Made by a program: the position numbers and the translations under genes. The notes beneath the pieces are model-generated. The model saw nothing but the letters and a program-made list of their open reading frames with translations. It was not told the DNA's origin and did not search any database. Shown in pieces: positions 35,590 to 44,787 of a DNA stretch of 64,000 nucleotides. Location: positions 28,938 through 92,937 of the forward strand of contig WAPN01000002.1 in the NCBI GenBank assembly GCA_015520735.1, written 5' to 3'. This stretch comes from Desulfurococcales archaeon. GTDB lineage: Archaea > Thermoproteota > Thermoprotei_A > Sulfolobales > Desulfurococcaceae. The number at the start of each line of letters is the position of its first letter. Positions within the stretch are counted from its first letter, which is position 1.

Positions 35590-36543
35590 TTGAGGCTCCT
35601 AACTTACGATGACCTGGAAAATTATCTTAGGCACAAAGACTACGTGGTCATAGAGGGTAAGAAGGTCATGCTAAAACCTATTAAGATCAAGAGGCTGACC
35701 CCGACTCCCGAGGAACTGACAGATATTAGCACTACCGTGTGGAGTTTTCCGAAGAGGGGACGATGGGCTTCTCATAGAAGCAATTATCGTGGTAACTGGG
35801 CACCCCAGATACCACATGCCTTAATAGGGATGTACAGTTCTCCTGGCGAGATTGTCCTCGATCAAATGGTGGGTGGAGGCACCACATGTATTGAAGCTAG
35901 GCTCCTAGGGAGAAACTGTATAGGCGTCGATATAAGGATGGACAGCTTAGTCCTAACCCTCTTTAGGCTGAGACTCATCGAAGAGTACATCGAGGAGAAC
36001 ATCGACAAACTCGATGGGGTGGAGAGGAGGGCTGCGGAGAACTATATGCGGACATGGGCAAGGATATACTTGGGTAATGCCTGTAGGCTCGACAAAATCC
36101 CTTCATCCTCAATAGATCTCGTAGCCACCCATCCCCCCTACTACAATATAATAAGATATAGTGGCGACAAACCTGTCAAAGGAGATCTATCTGGCCTGCG
36201 TCGCCTCGAAGACTATCTCAAAGCCATCGGAGAAATAGCCCGTGAAACATACCGCGTCTTAAAACCAGGAAAGTATGCAGCCTTCCTGATCGGTGACACA
36301 CGTAGGCACAAGCACTATGTGCCAATTTCTCATTACGTCCTCAATAAACTCCTAGAACCAGGTTTCATCCTCAAAGAAGAGATAATCAAGATACAACATA
36401 AAATGAAGACAACTAGGGAAGTCTGGAACAGGCTTAGGAGTAGGGATTTCCTCCTCATATACCACGAGAAACTATATGTGCTGAGAAAACCCGGAGAGAA
36501 CGAAAAAACAAGCAGGTACAAGTATAGCGCGTTATTAGTATGA
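35590..36543 (+). CDS. Orphan N4/N6 DNA (or RNA) methyltransferase
   Basis: A 317-residue SAM-dependent methylase. VLDQMVGGGTTCIEARLLGRNCIGVD is motif I and the following strand; VATHPPYYNIIRYS is the catalytic motif IV, a TSPPY-like variant with His in place of Ser. The order (I then IV, with SHRSNYRGNWAPQIPHALI before I) fits the beta-class D12/N4-cytosine and N6-adenine family. No restriction endonuclease lies nearby, so it could mark chromosomal sites or modify RNA. TTG 35590 follows GTGGTG. The GGG in motif I is slightly unusual (normally GxGTT). Confidence 0.88.
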   Translation: MRLLTYDDLENYLRHKDYVVIEGKKVMLKPIKIKRLTPTPEELTDISTTVWSFPKRGRWASHRSNYRGNWAPQIPHALIGMYSSPGEIVLDQMVGGGTTCIEARLLGRNCIGVDIRMDSLVLTLFRLRLIEEYIEENIDKLDGVERRAAENYMRTWARIYLGNACRLDKIPSSSIDLVATHPPYYNIIRYSGDKPVKGDLSGLRRLEDYLKAIGEIARETYRVLKPGKYAAFLIGDTRRHKHYVPISHYVLNKLLEPGFILKEEIIKIQHKMKTTREVWNRLRSRDFLLIYHEKLYVLRKPGENEKTSRYKYSALLV

Positions 36544-36599
36544 TCAGCCAGGGGTTCCTCCTCACTCTTCTCGGCCTAGGATGCCCTCATCACTGCCCA

Positions 36600-37940
36600 T
36601 TATTTCTCTATTACCTCGTACTTTATAATGCTTGAATCAGACCTTATCTTCAACACTACACAGTTATCAGCGTCCCCGGGAACACCGACTGTTATTGGTT
36701 TGTTGCCGGAGAACACGCTTGAGTCTATGCTGGTGAGAGTGTAGATCTGCATCCCACGAGGTATACGGAGCACTAGTCTTATGTTCGACGAGTCCGTTTT
36801 GAGCTCTATTTCGTGCTTATGCCCGGCTGAGAGGTCAAGGTCTAACAATACGTTGCTACTGTCTATGTCCAGAGTCGTCGATAGCTTATCCTCGGTCTTG
36901 AACATTATCCTTGCATTACAGCTGTCCATCACGACTTCCGATGGACCAACAAGCTTGTTGAGGTTGAGCTTTATACTCGATGAATCGGCGTAGAGGCGTA
37001 GGCTTGTTATAGGGAGAGATGGAAGCTTTACTTTAAGACCCGAGTTCTCTATGTCCATGTAGATATTATCGCTGCCTATCTTTAACCTAGGCATTCCCTC
37101 CTCCTTAGTCTTCCCCTCAACGACTATTCCTCCACCCTCCTGCCTAACGCTGATGCTCGACGAATCTATCTTCATCTCTAGGTCGTAGTGGTCGCCCGTG
37201 AAGATCTTCACTATATTGACGGATATCTCCTTCGTAGCTATGCGTGGGAGCTTCTGAAGAGCGGATACAAGCTTGGCGCCGCCCAGCATCGCGGCATCCA
37301 CGATCTTGTTCACTATATCCTCTATCACAAGCCCTATATCAGGTGGCGGGGGATGCCTCCCGGCTAGGGTCTTGACCCAGAAGACATCATGGCCTCTCAT
37401 CATTATTATTGGTTGTAGCTTGTTTGGCGCTTCGACTATTATGACGTCTTTAACCATTTTCAGAACATGTTTTAGTTTCTCGGGATCAATGTCTTTGTCG
37501 AAGTAGGCCTTAATACAGTCCTTGACTATGAGCTCTCTTCCACTACTATATGCCTCATCAACGATCTCTTTAGTGATATAACATTTTCCCATATCACCGA
37601 TTATAATAGGTGGCAGTTCTCTTTTCTTAGACGGGGGTTCTTTTCGTGCATTGGTCTCCTCGCCTGATAACAGGTACTTCAACGCCTTGTAGACTCCTTC
37701 TCCCTCGCTTGTCAGCCTGTATCTTCCATCATCAATTTTCTCGACTAGGTCTCCCAGGCTTCGTAGATGAAAGGCAAAGGTCCCGCTGTCCTCTATTCCA
37801 ACGTTTTTCATTAGCTCACTATATGTCATCGGGCCTTTCTCGCCTAACAATAGTATTATTCTCCTTCTGGCCCAGTGGCTGAGCGCTCTTATCCTCTTCT
37901 CGATCTTCTCGTCTTCCCTATACTCGGCCATCCATACCAC
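36600..37940 (-). CDS. ArsR-like HTH fused to DUF4097-like beta-solenoid
   Basis: A 446-residue protein. Residues ~10-90 form a winged helix (IEKRIRALSHWARRRIILLLGEKGPMTYSELM, then FHLRSLGDLVEKIDDGRYRLT). A central alpha/beta region (~110-230) has HPPPPDIGLVIED. The last ~190 residues contain at least six repeats built on DSS/DSCN followed by two beta strands, as in DUF4097 solenoids of bacterial envelope-stress proteins. There are no membrane helices, so the solenoid is inside the cell and could sense a ligand. It is divergent from the large RND transporter gene. GTG 37940 follows AAAGGAG. Confidence 0.8.
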   Translation of the reverse strand: MVWMAEYREDEKIEKRIRALSHWARRRIILLLGEKGPMTYSELMKNVGIEDSGTFAFHLRSLGDLVEKIDDGRYRLTSEGEGVYKALKYLLSGEETNARKEPPSKKRELPPIIIGDMGKCYITKEIVDEAYSSGRELIVKDCIKAYFDKDIDPEKLKHVLKMVKDVIIVEAPNKLQPIIMMRGHDVFWVKTLAGRHPPPPDIGLVIEDIVNKIVDAAMLGGAKLVSALQKLPRIATKEISVNIVKIFTGDHYDLEMKIDSSSISVRQEGGGIVVEGKTKEEGMPRLKIGSDNIYMDIENSGLKVKLPSLPITSLRLYADSSSIKLNLNKLVGPSEVVMDSCNARIMFKTEDKLSTTLDIDSSNVLLDLDLSAGHKHEIELKTDSSNIRLVLRIPRGMQIYTLTSIDSSVFSGNKPITVGVPGDADNCVVLKIRSDSSIIKYEVIEK

Positions 37941-38058
37941 CAGTATACTCCTTTGTTTGTTGATTCTATAATAGGGAGGCTGTGGAGCCTGATTCTCCCT
38001 TACTTGTAGTGGTTGTGGAGCGTTGTTGATAAGCTTGATCTCATATGTCGAGAATCAG

Positions 38059-38118
38059 TTTTATAAGGCCAAAATACTATATCAAATTTCGATATATCAT
38101 GAGGCGATATATCATGAG
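38059..38118 (+). promoter_or_regulatory. RND transporter promoter with tandem CGATATATCATGAG repeats
   Basis: TATA box TTTTATAAGG (38059-38068) predicts a transcript start near 38090. From exactly there, a 14-bp unit CGATATATCATGAG occurs twice, at 38090-38103 and 38105-38118, each with a palindromic GATATATC core, 15 bp apart. They overlap the ribosome site (GAGG) and start codons, a natural operator position for the PadR protein encoded at the end of the operon or for the divergent HTH protein. Confidence 0.55.
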
Positions 38119-41100
38119 AATTATGGATACAATAGTGAAACATGCCGGAATAATACTAGTCATATGGATAATCATAGCCCTGATATCCGCACCAGCCACA
38201 ACTAATTTGAATAAAATAACGGAGTTCAACGCCCAGAGAATGCTCCCGAATGGCACGGAGGCCATACAAGCGAATAATCTACTAGCCAAAATAAGGGGAT
38301 CAACGGCAAACGGGATGGCTGCAATAGCCTACGACGTCATACTAGTATCTGGTGTAAACACTGATGACACGGGACTACTGAGCTGGGACAACGTGTTCCA
38401 TGAAAGGATTAAACCATATGTTAAAGACTATGTGAGCCCCTTCCGTGTAGCTAATGAGGCAATAGCTGATGCCATGCCGAAAATAAATGATACTGCGAAG
38501 AAGATCTTCGAGGGAGTGAACGAGTCTTATATCATGTTGAGCCAACTCTACAGCCATAGATATGAGATCATACACGGCATTGAGATGTTGTCTAAACAAC
38601 TCCACATGTTAAGAGAAACAGCTGATCAACTATATGATAACAGGACAATGATAAGAGAAAGGACAAAACAGCTCCTAGCCAACCTAACCATGCTTAAGCA
38701 AGCCTATAATGAGTCCTGCGTCGGATACAAGGCGATTATTAAAGGACTCGAGAAACTCCTGGCATACTACCCCGAGATAAGAAAAGCGCTCGTAATGGGC
38801 GACACCCTCTACCACGAACTATACATGGAGGAGCCCAGAATATATGCGTCAATGATCATGCTCAATAAGACGATAACAGGGCTTAACAAACTCATCTACA
38901 ACATGAGCACAACATATGATGCAGCAGTATTTAACACCATAAGGATATACTACCTGTTAAGATACCATACAACTGCTTTTACACAGGGGCTTAGCCAAGC
39001 AGACATCATGATAGTACTTAATCTAACCAAAGATGTACCTCCGAAAATCAGTCCCGAATTGATAGCTGGTGTATACTATATAGTAGTGAAAGCATATAGA
39101 AACCCCGCAAATCTCACACTCCAAGACCTCTACGTGCTTGCATCAAAGATGCTACTAGAAGAGGCCGGGGCATCATTAGGTCCGGAAGATAAAGCCGTGG
39201 CCGAGCTATTTATCGACAGCTACTCGCCAAGCCTCTACAATTACACATATAATATGCTCAAACGAGAAAACATTACAAGCCTCGCGCCACTCTACGCTAT
39301 AGAGCCGGTGAAAGCACAGTTACTAACGATAAAAACCATTATGGATGCCCATAAGTATGCATTACCAATAAGCGTCACGGGCTTTGCGAAGGAATACTCT
39401 GACCTACTTGTCAGATTAGGAATTATTAGTGAAAAAGAGAAGCCGCTTATCGAGGCAGCAACAATTGCTGCTTATAAGCTAGGAGAAAAACCAGGGTACA
39501 ACAAGCTCTCTGAAGCCGTGGTCAGTATTATTGAGCCCGTGATCGCTAATCAGACGAACGGGAGACTACCAAGAGAGGCAATCAGAGCCTACCTTGAAAC
39601 CCTGTACAAGGAAGGGCCGGTCAGGGAGCCAGCACTCAAAGCTCTCACGATAACATTTAGCAACATAGACATGCCTATGAACATGTCAAAACTAGTACTG
39701 GAAACCATACTCTCATACGATCCAAGAGCAGAAGGCATTATCGAGTATAACCCCTATATCGCCTACAGAGCATCAGTAGAGACACTATCAAGGATCAGTG
39801 GTCTGTCGTCAGAAATCATTGGACAAACAATCACTCTGGGACAAGACTACATCCCAGTAATAGCTGAGGCTCTGCTTGAGGAGAAACTAGCAGAGAAAAC
39901 AGGCGACAAGCTCCTAGCTACAATAATTGCTGGCACAATCATGGAGAACAAGGGTAGAATGAGCCTGCAGGGATTCATGGAGCTGGTTAACAAGTTATTC
40001 GGAGCCATGGGAGGCAATGCCATGCTCAAAATGGTCCCCGAGCCACTAATAAAATACATAATCACGGGCACATGGTACGGCAACATTACAGAGACAGAGG
40101 CTTGGAAGCTTCTCCTAGGAACACCGATAGCATATATTGCGTACAAAGAGGGAGACATATCTAATCCGGTTAGACTCGTCGAGATAATCAATGAGTCAGC
40201 AATAGTCAATAGTATAATTAACAACACTTATCCCAAGCACCCGGATGAATACATTGCCAGCGACGCCCTAATGCTAGGGAAAATACTTGGTACAACAAGT
40301 AATTCGCAAATATCTCTAATCAAAAATATTGATCAGAGAAAACTAATGCTATTAGTGCTCGAATACCCTGAGAACCTGACCAGCAGAGACATAGCTCTCA
40401 TCCTATATGAGATCTACTCCGATAAGTTCTCTACGACAAGCACTAATGGTTTTAACAAGACTATCATAAAAGACATGATCGTTAAAATAATAGGTGATGC
40501 TGAGCCTCCGAAACAAGCAATTATTGAAGAGACATTGTCTCTCCTACCGAGCAACATCAGTAGAACGTCAATTGAGCCAGCTATTATCGAGGCTATTAAT
40601 GAGAAAAACCCTGGGCCAATCTATTCTGCACTAATGACACAGATCAATCAGACAATACTAGAGAAGGTATTAGAGGCTTTTAACAAGACATTGATAAGCC
40701 CCGACGGTAGATCATTCATCGTACTTATAGATCCTAGGGGTGATAAGCTGAACCAACTATATAGTAACGCCATAAAAGCAGAAAAGGTAGCGAATGAGAC
40801 CTTATGGGCTATGGGATATATACCATCATACATTGGTGTTACAGGAGACCATGTACTGGTTAAGGAGATGAAGGATGCGAGCGAGAAAGACATAGCTACT
40901 GTCAACAGGGTATCGATGATCGCGCCGTTCATCATAGCACTAATAATCATCGGCGGCGTAATTTCGGCGGGCCTGCCCTTCATAGGCATCGGCATGGCGA
41001 TCCTATTGAGTCTAGCGATAATCTATCTGCTCGGCTCACTCGGAATCATAACCGTCACGTCATGGAGTAGAATGCTGATGATAACAACCGCCTTCGGACT

Positions 41101-42511
41101 CGGAATGGATTATAGCAGCTACATAGTGCTGAGGTTCAAGGAGGAGATAGCGAGACGGGACAAAAGAGAAGCCGCGAAGATAGCGATCAAGCAGACTCTG
41201 CCAGCGATCATGGCTGCCGCCAGCACAGATATCATTGGGTTCGCTGTAATGCTCCTAGCATGGGACTTCCCACTTCTCTCGAGCATAGGCCAGACAATAC
41301 CGTTTGCAGTCCTAGCAGTTTTACTCGTCAGCCTAACACTTACCCCGGCACTACTTGCGTTGTTCGGCGATAAAAGGTGGTTCTGGTGGCCCCACAAGGC
41401 CGAAAAGGGAGGAGCACACTGGGGTGGCTTCAAGATCAATAGGCGTAGAGCTGCCGGCCTGATCCTTGTATCGCTTATCATCATGGGTGTTGGAGCATAT
41501 GGTCTAGCCACATTTAATGGTAGCCACGACTACAGTATGTTCCTGCCAGCTGGCGCGCCGGGATACGAGACCTATATCAAGCTTGAAAACATAATGCCTA
41601 TGGGCGAACTATTACCCGTCTACGTTGTAGGTGTAGCCAACGATAACGTGTTCAGCAACAAGACCCTAAATGCACTGAGGGATCTTGCCTCAGTTATAAG
41701 CAGGATACCAGGTGTTGAGGCTGTTTATGGACCGCAGAATCCGGGCGGCAGACAGAAGACATACTATGTCGCCAGCGACAACAAGACATTCATGCTAGAA
41801 GTAATCATGAAGCCGAGCCCTGAGAGCAGGGAAGGAATAGAGCTCACCAAGAAGATAATCTATGTTGTGCACAGCTACCATAATCCAGTGTTTAAGAAGC
41901 TACTTGTGGGAGGGCTCTCAGTTATCGATGTCGAGATAGAGAAGATGCTAAACCAGGACTTTTGGCATAGGATATTCCCGGTCGGCATAGCGTTGATGTG
42001 GCTTGCAATGACCCTCAGCTTCGCCAGTATATGGGCGGGCATCATAGCAATGATAACTATCACGGCAGGATACATGATTGGCGTGACAACGGCATCACTC
42101 ATACCAGGATTATATGGTACTCAGGCGCTATGGTTCTTACCATTAATGTTATTCCCAGCAGTGCTAGGGGTGGGTATGGATTACAACAGCTTCTACATGA
42201 ACAGGTTCCGCGAAGAACTTGACAATACAAGAGGAAAAGACCCGTACGGGGCAGCATACCGTTCTATAAGAGCCGTAAGCCACCTCGTTATCGGTCTTGG
42301 AAGCATAGTGACAGCAACATATGCATCACTAATACTGGGGAGTAGTTGGGGAATCAAGGAGATCGGGATAGCTTTATCCGTGGGCATACTAACGATAACA
42401 ATAATGTCTGCAATAGCATTAACCCCGGCCCTGCTGGCATTGCTTGGCAGGGCGGCGTGGTGGCCCTATTCGAGGAGGTGGAAATCGAGTGAAATTGACA
42501 CGAATAAGTAG
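38114..42511 (+). CDS. HAE3/MMPL-type RND transporter with giant external domain
   Basis: About 1465 residues. After one N-terminal helix there is a ~880-residue extracytoplasmic region, far longer than usual, rich in coiled-coil-like helices and potential N-glycosylation sites. Then a five-helix bundle containing GMDYSSYIVLRFKEE, a second smaller loop domain (~200 residues), and a second bundle with GMDYNSFYMNRFREE; these duplicated D-Y motifs are the proton-relay residues of MMPL/RND pumps. It likely moves lipids or hydrophobic compounds. ATG 38114 follows GAGGCG; in-frame ATGs at 38045 and 38099 are alternatives. Its end overlaps the PadR gene by 23 bp. Confidence 0.92.
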   Translation: MRIMDTIVKHAGIILVIWIIIALISAPATTNLNKITEFNAQRMLPNGTEAIQANNLLAKIRGSTANGMAAIAYDVILVSGVNTDDTGLLSWDNVFHERIKPYVKDYVSPFRVANEAIADAMPKINDTAKKIFEGVNESYIMLSQLYSHRYEIIHGIEMLSKQLHMLRETADQLYDNRTMIRERTKQLLANLTMLKQAYNESCVGYKAIIKGLEKLLAYYPEIRKALVMGDTLYHELYMEEPRIYASMIMLNKTITGLNKLIYNMSTTYDAAVFNTIRIYYLLRYHTTAFTQGLSQADIMIVLNLTKDVPPKISPELIAGVYYIVVKAYRNPANLTLQDLYVLASKMLLEEAGASLGPEDKAVAELFIDSYSPSLYNYTYNMLKRENITSLAPLYAIEPVKAQLLTIKTIMDAHKYALPISVTGFAKEYSDLLVRLGIISEKEKPLIEAATIAAYKLGEKPGYNKLSEAVVSIIEPVIANQTNGRLPREAIRAYLETLYKEGPVREPALKALTITFSNIDMPMNMSKLVLETILSYDPRAEGIIEYNPYIAYRASVETLSRISGLSSEIIGQTITLGQDYIPVIAEALLEEKLAEKTGDKLLATIIAGTIMENKGRMSLQGFMELVNKLFGAMGGNAMLKMVPEPLIKYIITGTWYGNITETEAWKLLLGTPIAYIAYKEGDISNPVRLVEIINESAIVNSIINNTYPKHPDEYIASDALMLGKILGTTSNSQISLIKNIDQRKLMLLVLEYPENLTSRDIALILYEIYSDKFSTTSTNGFNKTIIKDMIVKIIGDAEPPKQAIIEETLSLLPSNISRTSIEPAIIEAINEKNPGPIYSALMTQINQTILEKVLEAFNKTLISPDGRSFIVLIDPRGDKLNQLYSNAIKAEKVANETLWAMGYIPSYIGVTGDHVLVKEMKDASEKDIATVNRVSMIAPFIIALIIIGGVISAGLPFIGIGMAILLSLAIIYLLGSLGIITVTSWSRMLMITTAFGLGMDYSSYIVLRFKEEIARRDKREAAKIAIKQTLPAIMAAASTDIIGFAVMLLAWDFPLLSSIGQTIPFAVLAVLLVSLTLTPALLALFGDKRWFWWPHKAEKGGAHWGGFKINRRRAAGLILVSLIIMGVGAYGLATFNGSHDYSMFLPAGAPGYETYIKLENIMPMGELLPVYVVGVANDNVFSNKTLNALRDLASVISRIPGVEAVYGPQNPGGRQKTYYVASDNKTFMLEVIMKPSPESREGIELTKKIIYVVHSYHNPVFKKLLVGGLSVIDVEIEKMLNQDFWHRIFPVGIALMWLAMTLSFASIWAGIIAMITITAGYMIGVTTASLIPGLYGTQALWFLPLMLFPAVLGVGMDYNSFYMNRFREELDNTRGKDPYGAAYRSIRAVSHLVIGLGSIVTATYASLILGSSWGIKEIGIALSVGILTITIMSAIALTPALLALLGRAAWWPYSRRWKSSEIDTNK

Positions 42512-42815
42512 AGCAGTAATTCTTTTTATAATATATAAATACCGGCCTCATGGCTACGAGCTCATGAAGCTCATAGCAAAGATCAGTAATGGACTCTTAA
42601 CTCCGGGTCCAGGCACTATTTATCCCCTCCTATTCCTCCTTAAGAAGAGAGGATTAATCAAAGAGGTATCAGAAGAGGGGGATAGGAGGAAGAGATACGA
42701 GGTAACAAAACAGGGAAAAGAGTTCCTGAAGGAGATCCTCCCGAGCCTTAAGGGAGCCCTCCTGAACTTCCTAGACGTTATAGAGTACTTCGAGAAAAAC
42801 GAGGTAACAGGTTAA
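42489..42815 (+). CDS. PadR-family transcriptional regulator
   Basis: A 108-residue winged-helix regulator: RAVILFIIYKYRPHGYELMKLI, then GPGTIYPLLFLLKKRGLIKEV as the recognition helix and EGDRRKRYEVTKQG as the wing, with a short C-terminal dimer helix. GTG 42489 has an excellent GGAGGTG site inside the transporter coding region, giving a 23-bp overlap; therefore it is translated from the RND mRNA and probably represses that operon through the tandem repeats near 38090. Its last 4 bp overlap the convergent gene. Confidence 0.92.
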   Translation: MKLTRISRAVILFIIYKYRPHGYELMKLIAKISNGLLTPGPGTIYPLLFLLKKRGLIKEVSEEGDRRKRYEVTKQGKEFLKEILPSLKGALLNFLDVIEYFEKNEVTG

Positions 42816-43438
42816 GGATACATTTTCTTCCCAAAGCCCTTTCTCGTCGGTGAATTATCGTATATCTCCTTGATCCTAAACAAGAGAGCGGGATAATTGC
42901 TTCTCCCACTATGTGGTTTATGGAATATGTCGTGGAAAGCGTTCAGGAACCTCTTGTAAGGGCTATCGTCGTCCGCTATTATCTCCACAAGTGTGCGGAC
43001 CTCATAGCTGGTCATTGGGGGAGTATAGAAGAGAAGAGTTGCTTCTTGGCTGAGCTTCAGGTTTTCCCATGTATGATTGAATCCCATCTCTAGGCCTCCT
43101 ATAAGCATTGGATCCATTTTCTCCTCGATGTAGAACTCCTGGCAAAGTATGCAGGCCGCTTTCTTGGGGTCGAGCCTCTCTTTGTAAGCGTATTTCTCGG
43201 CTTTCTCAACATATTCAAGAATGTATCTTTTCTTCGGGACCGGGCCGACCATTTTAACACTGCCGTTAGGTCCTGCTGGGCCACACGTTATCACTACTGG
43301 TGTCGCCCTCGTGAATCCCAGCATAAATACATCCATCCCAGCACGTCCTTCACACATCTTCTTTATTAGCTCTTTTCTTTCTCGGAAAAAGTATTCCCAG
43401 AACTTATCAATCCCTGCAGACATCATATGTGTCGCCAA
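42812..43438 (-). CDS. Conserved hypothetical cytoplasmic protein
   Basis: A 208-residue protein I cannot assign. It mixes beta strands (DVFMLGFTRATPVVITCGPAGPNG) with helices, has a CILC pair (residues ~97-100) and an acidic LVEIIADDDSPYKRF segment followed by HDIFHKPHSGRSNYP, whose His-rich part could bind metal. No signal peptide or membrane helix. ATG 43438 begins MATHMMSAG; further Met codons lie just inside. It overlaps the PadR stop by 4 bp and is convergent with it, and is divergent from lrp. Confidence 0.75.
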   Translation of the reverse strand: MATHMMSAGIDKFWEYFFRERKELIKKMCEGRAGMDVFMLGFTRATPVVITCGPAGPNGSVKMVGPVPKKRYILEYVEKAEKYAYKERLDPKKAACILCQEFYIEEKMDPMLIGGLEMGFNHTWENLKLSQEATLLFYTPPMTSYEVRTLVEIIADDDSPYKRFLNAFHDIFHKPHSGRSNYPALLFRIKEIYDNSPTRKGFGKKMYP

Positions 43439-43511
43439 TTATTTTGTAGTGCTAATACTTGATAATTAGATGTTTCTACGCCAGTTAGATATGTTTTGTA
43501 ATGATTTCAGG

Positions 43512-43534
43512 GTACTAATATATTAGGTTAGTAC
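43512..43534. promoter_or_regulatory. Palindromic operator overlapping the lrp-alaX TATA box
   Basis: GTACTAA and TTAGTAC are 9 bp apart, and a second palindrome CTAATATATTAG lies inside (43515-43526). The AATATATTA part is the likely TATA box, about 60 bp before the lrp ATG. Binding here by the Lrp product would block TBP, the usual autoregulation of archaeal Lrp genes. Confidence 0.5.
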
Positions 43535-43576
43535 AGACATAATATTAAGCTGAGAAAAACCAAGGGGATATACACC

Positions 43577-44023
43577 ATGAGATACAAGATAGATGAGAAA
43601 GACATGAAGATAATCGATATGCTGACGGAGAACGGGAGAATACCATACACCGAGATAGCTGAGAAAGTAGGCATAAGCGATGTAGCCGTCATAAAGAGGA
43701 TAAGGAAACTCGAGGAAATAGGTGTTATCAAGAAGTTCTCGATCCTAGTAGACCCGAAGACTCTTGGATACAATGTGGTAGCCATTGTAGGCGTGGATAC
43801 CGAGCCAGAAAAACTATTCGATATTATCAAGGAGCTGAAGAAGTTCAAGCAGGTAAAATACATAGCGATCACGAGCGGAGACCACGACATCATGACCGTC
43901 ATATGGGCGAAAGACCAGAGGGAATACGCCGAGATACACGACAAGATCATGAGCATGTCGGGCGTCAAAAGGGTTTGTCCCGCTATTATCCAGGAGAATA
44001 TCTACGGAGATATATGTCTCTAG
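43577..44023 (+). CDS. Lrp/AsnC-family transcriptional regulator
   Basis: A 148-residue protein with the two standard parts: an AsnC winged helix (DEKDMKIIDMLTENGRIPYTEIAEKVGISDVAVIKRIRKL) and a C-terminal RAM effector domain (VVAIVGVDTEPEKLFDIIKEL, then VKYIAITSGDHDIMTVIWAKD). Such proteins bind amino acids and form octamers around DNA. GGGG precedes ATG 43577. The 3' end overlaps alaX by 10 bp, so the regulator and an alanine-editing enzyme are made together; alanine is a reasonable guess for its effector. Confidence 0.94.
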   Translation: MRYKIDEKDMKIIDMLTENGRIPYTEIAEKVGISDVAVIKRIRKLEEIGVIKKFSILVDPKTLGYNVVAIVGVDTEPEKLFDIIKELKKFKQVKYIAITSGDHDIMTVIWAKDQREYAEIHDKIMSMSGVKRVCPAIIQENIYGDICL

Positions 44024-44787
44024 TCATCAAAACAGTTATTCCGGTGGTGTATGGGTTGCCCGGCACACGTAGACTGTATTATGATGATCAATATATGAAG
44101 GAGTTCGACGCAATAGTGATTGATGCATGGAACGAGGATAACAAGTCCTGCATAGTGCTTGACCAGACATGCTTCTATCCAGGCGGTGGAGGTCAACCAT
44201 GCGATACTGGTGTCCTTATGGGTGATGGATGGCGTCTCATTGTCGAGAAAACATATCTTGATGGCGATAGGATAGTTCACGAGGGAGTATTAGAGGGAAG
44301 GATGCCAAAAATAGGCGATAGGGTTCATGGAGCATTAGACTGGAATAGAAGATACAGGCTCATGAGGATGCATACAGCCGCCCATATTATCGGGTGTGTT
44401 GTTAAGAAACTATTCAACGCGAGATTTGCTGGCGGAGCTATAGGTGTTGATTACAGTTATGACGATTATACGGCGCGAATTAAGCGTGACGATCTGCCTA
44501 GAATTGAGGAGGAAGCAAATAAGATCGTTGAGGCTGGTCTTCGACACATGGTGCGTGTCATGGACAGGGGTGAAGCTGAGAAGTACCTAGAAAGATTTGG
44601 TGAGAGGCTTACTGAGCTCCACGAGGGATTAGAGAAGATCAGGATATTAGAGATCGAGGGTCTCTGCGCTTTCCCCTGTGGCGGAACACATGTGGCTAAT
44701 ACCAGGGAGGTCGGGAGAATAAAGTTGTTGAAAAGAGAGAGTAAGGGCAGAGGTATTACTCGGATAAGATATACTATTGAGCCTTGA
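44014..44787 (+). CDS. alaX: Alanyl-tRNA editing protein AlaX
   Basis: A 257-residue stand-alone editing enzyme that removes Ser or Gly wrongly attached to tRNA-Ala. The N-terminal glycine-rich domain has QTCFYPGGGGQPCDTG; the catalytic zinc site is HTAAH (two His) plus CGGTH near the end (Cys and His). Length with the N-terminal domain corresponds to AlaX-M/L type. ATG 44014 (MSLVIKTVIP) lies inside the end of lrp. It overlaps the convergent DedA-like gene by 14 bp. Confidence 0.94.
   Translation: MSLVIKTVIPVVYGLPGTRRLYYDDQYMKEFDAIVIDAWNEDNKSCIVLDQTCFYPGGGGQPCDTGVLMGDGWRLIVEKTYLDGDRIVHEGVLEGRMPKIGDRVHGALDWNRRYRLMRMHTAAHIIGCVVKKLFNARFAGGAIGVDYSYDDYTARIKRDDLPRIEEEANKIVEAGLRHMVRVMDRGEAEKYLERFGERLTELHEGLEKIRILEIEGLCAFPCGGTHVANTREVGRIKLLKRESKGRGITRIRYTIEP

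Noticed and set aside
43903..44013. Upstream extension of AlaX inside lrp
   Set aside because: Basic, family-unlike sequence read in a second frame of lrp; the ATG at 44014 gives the normal AlaX start.
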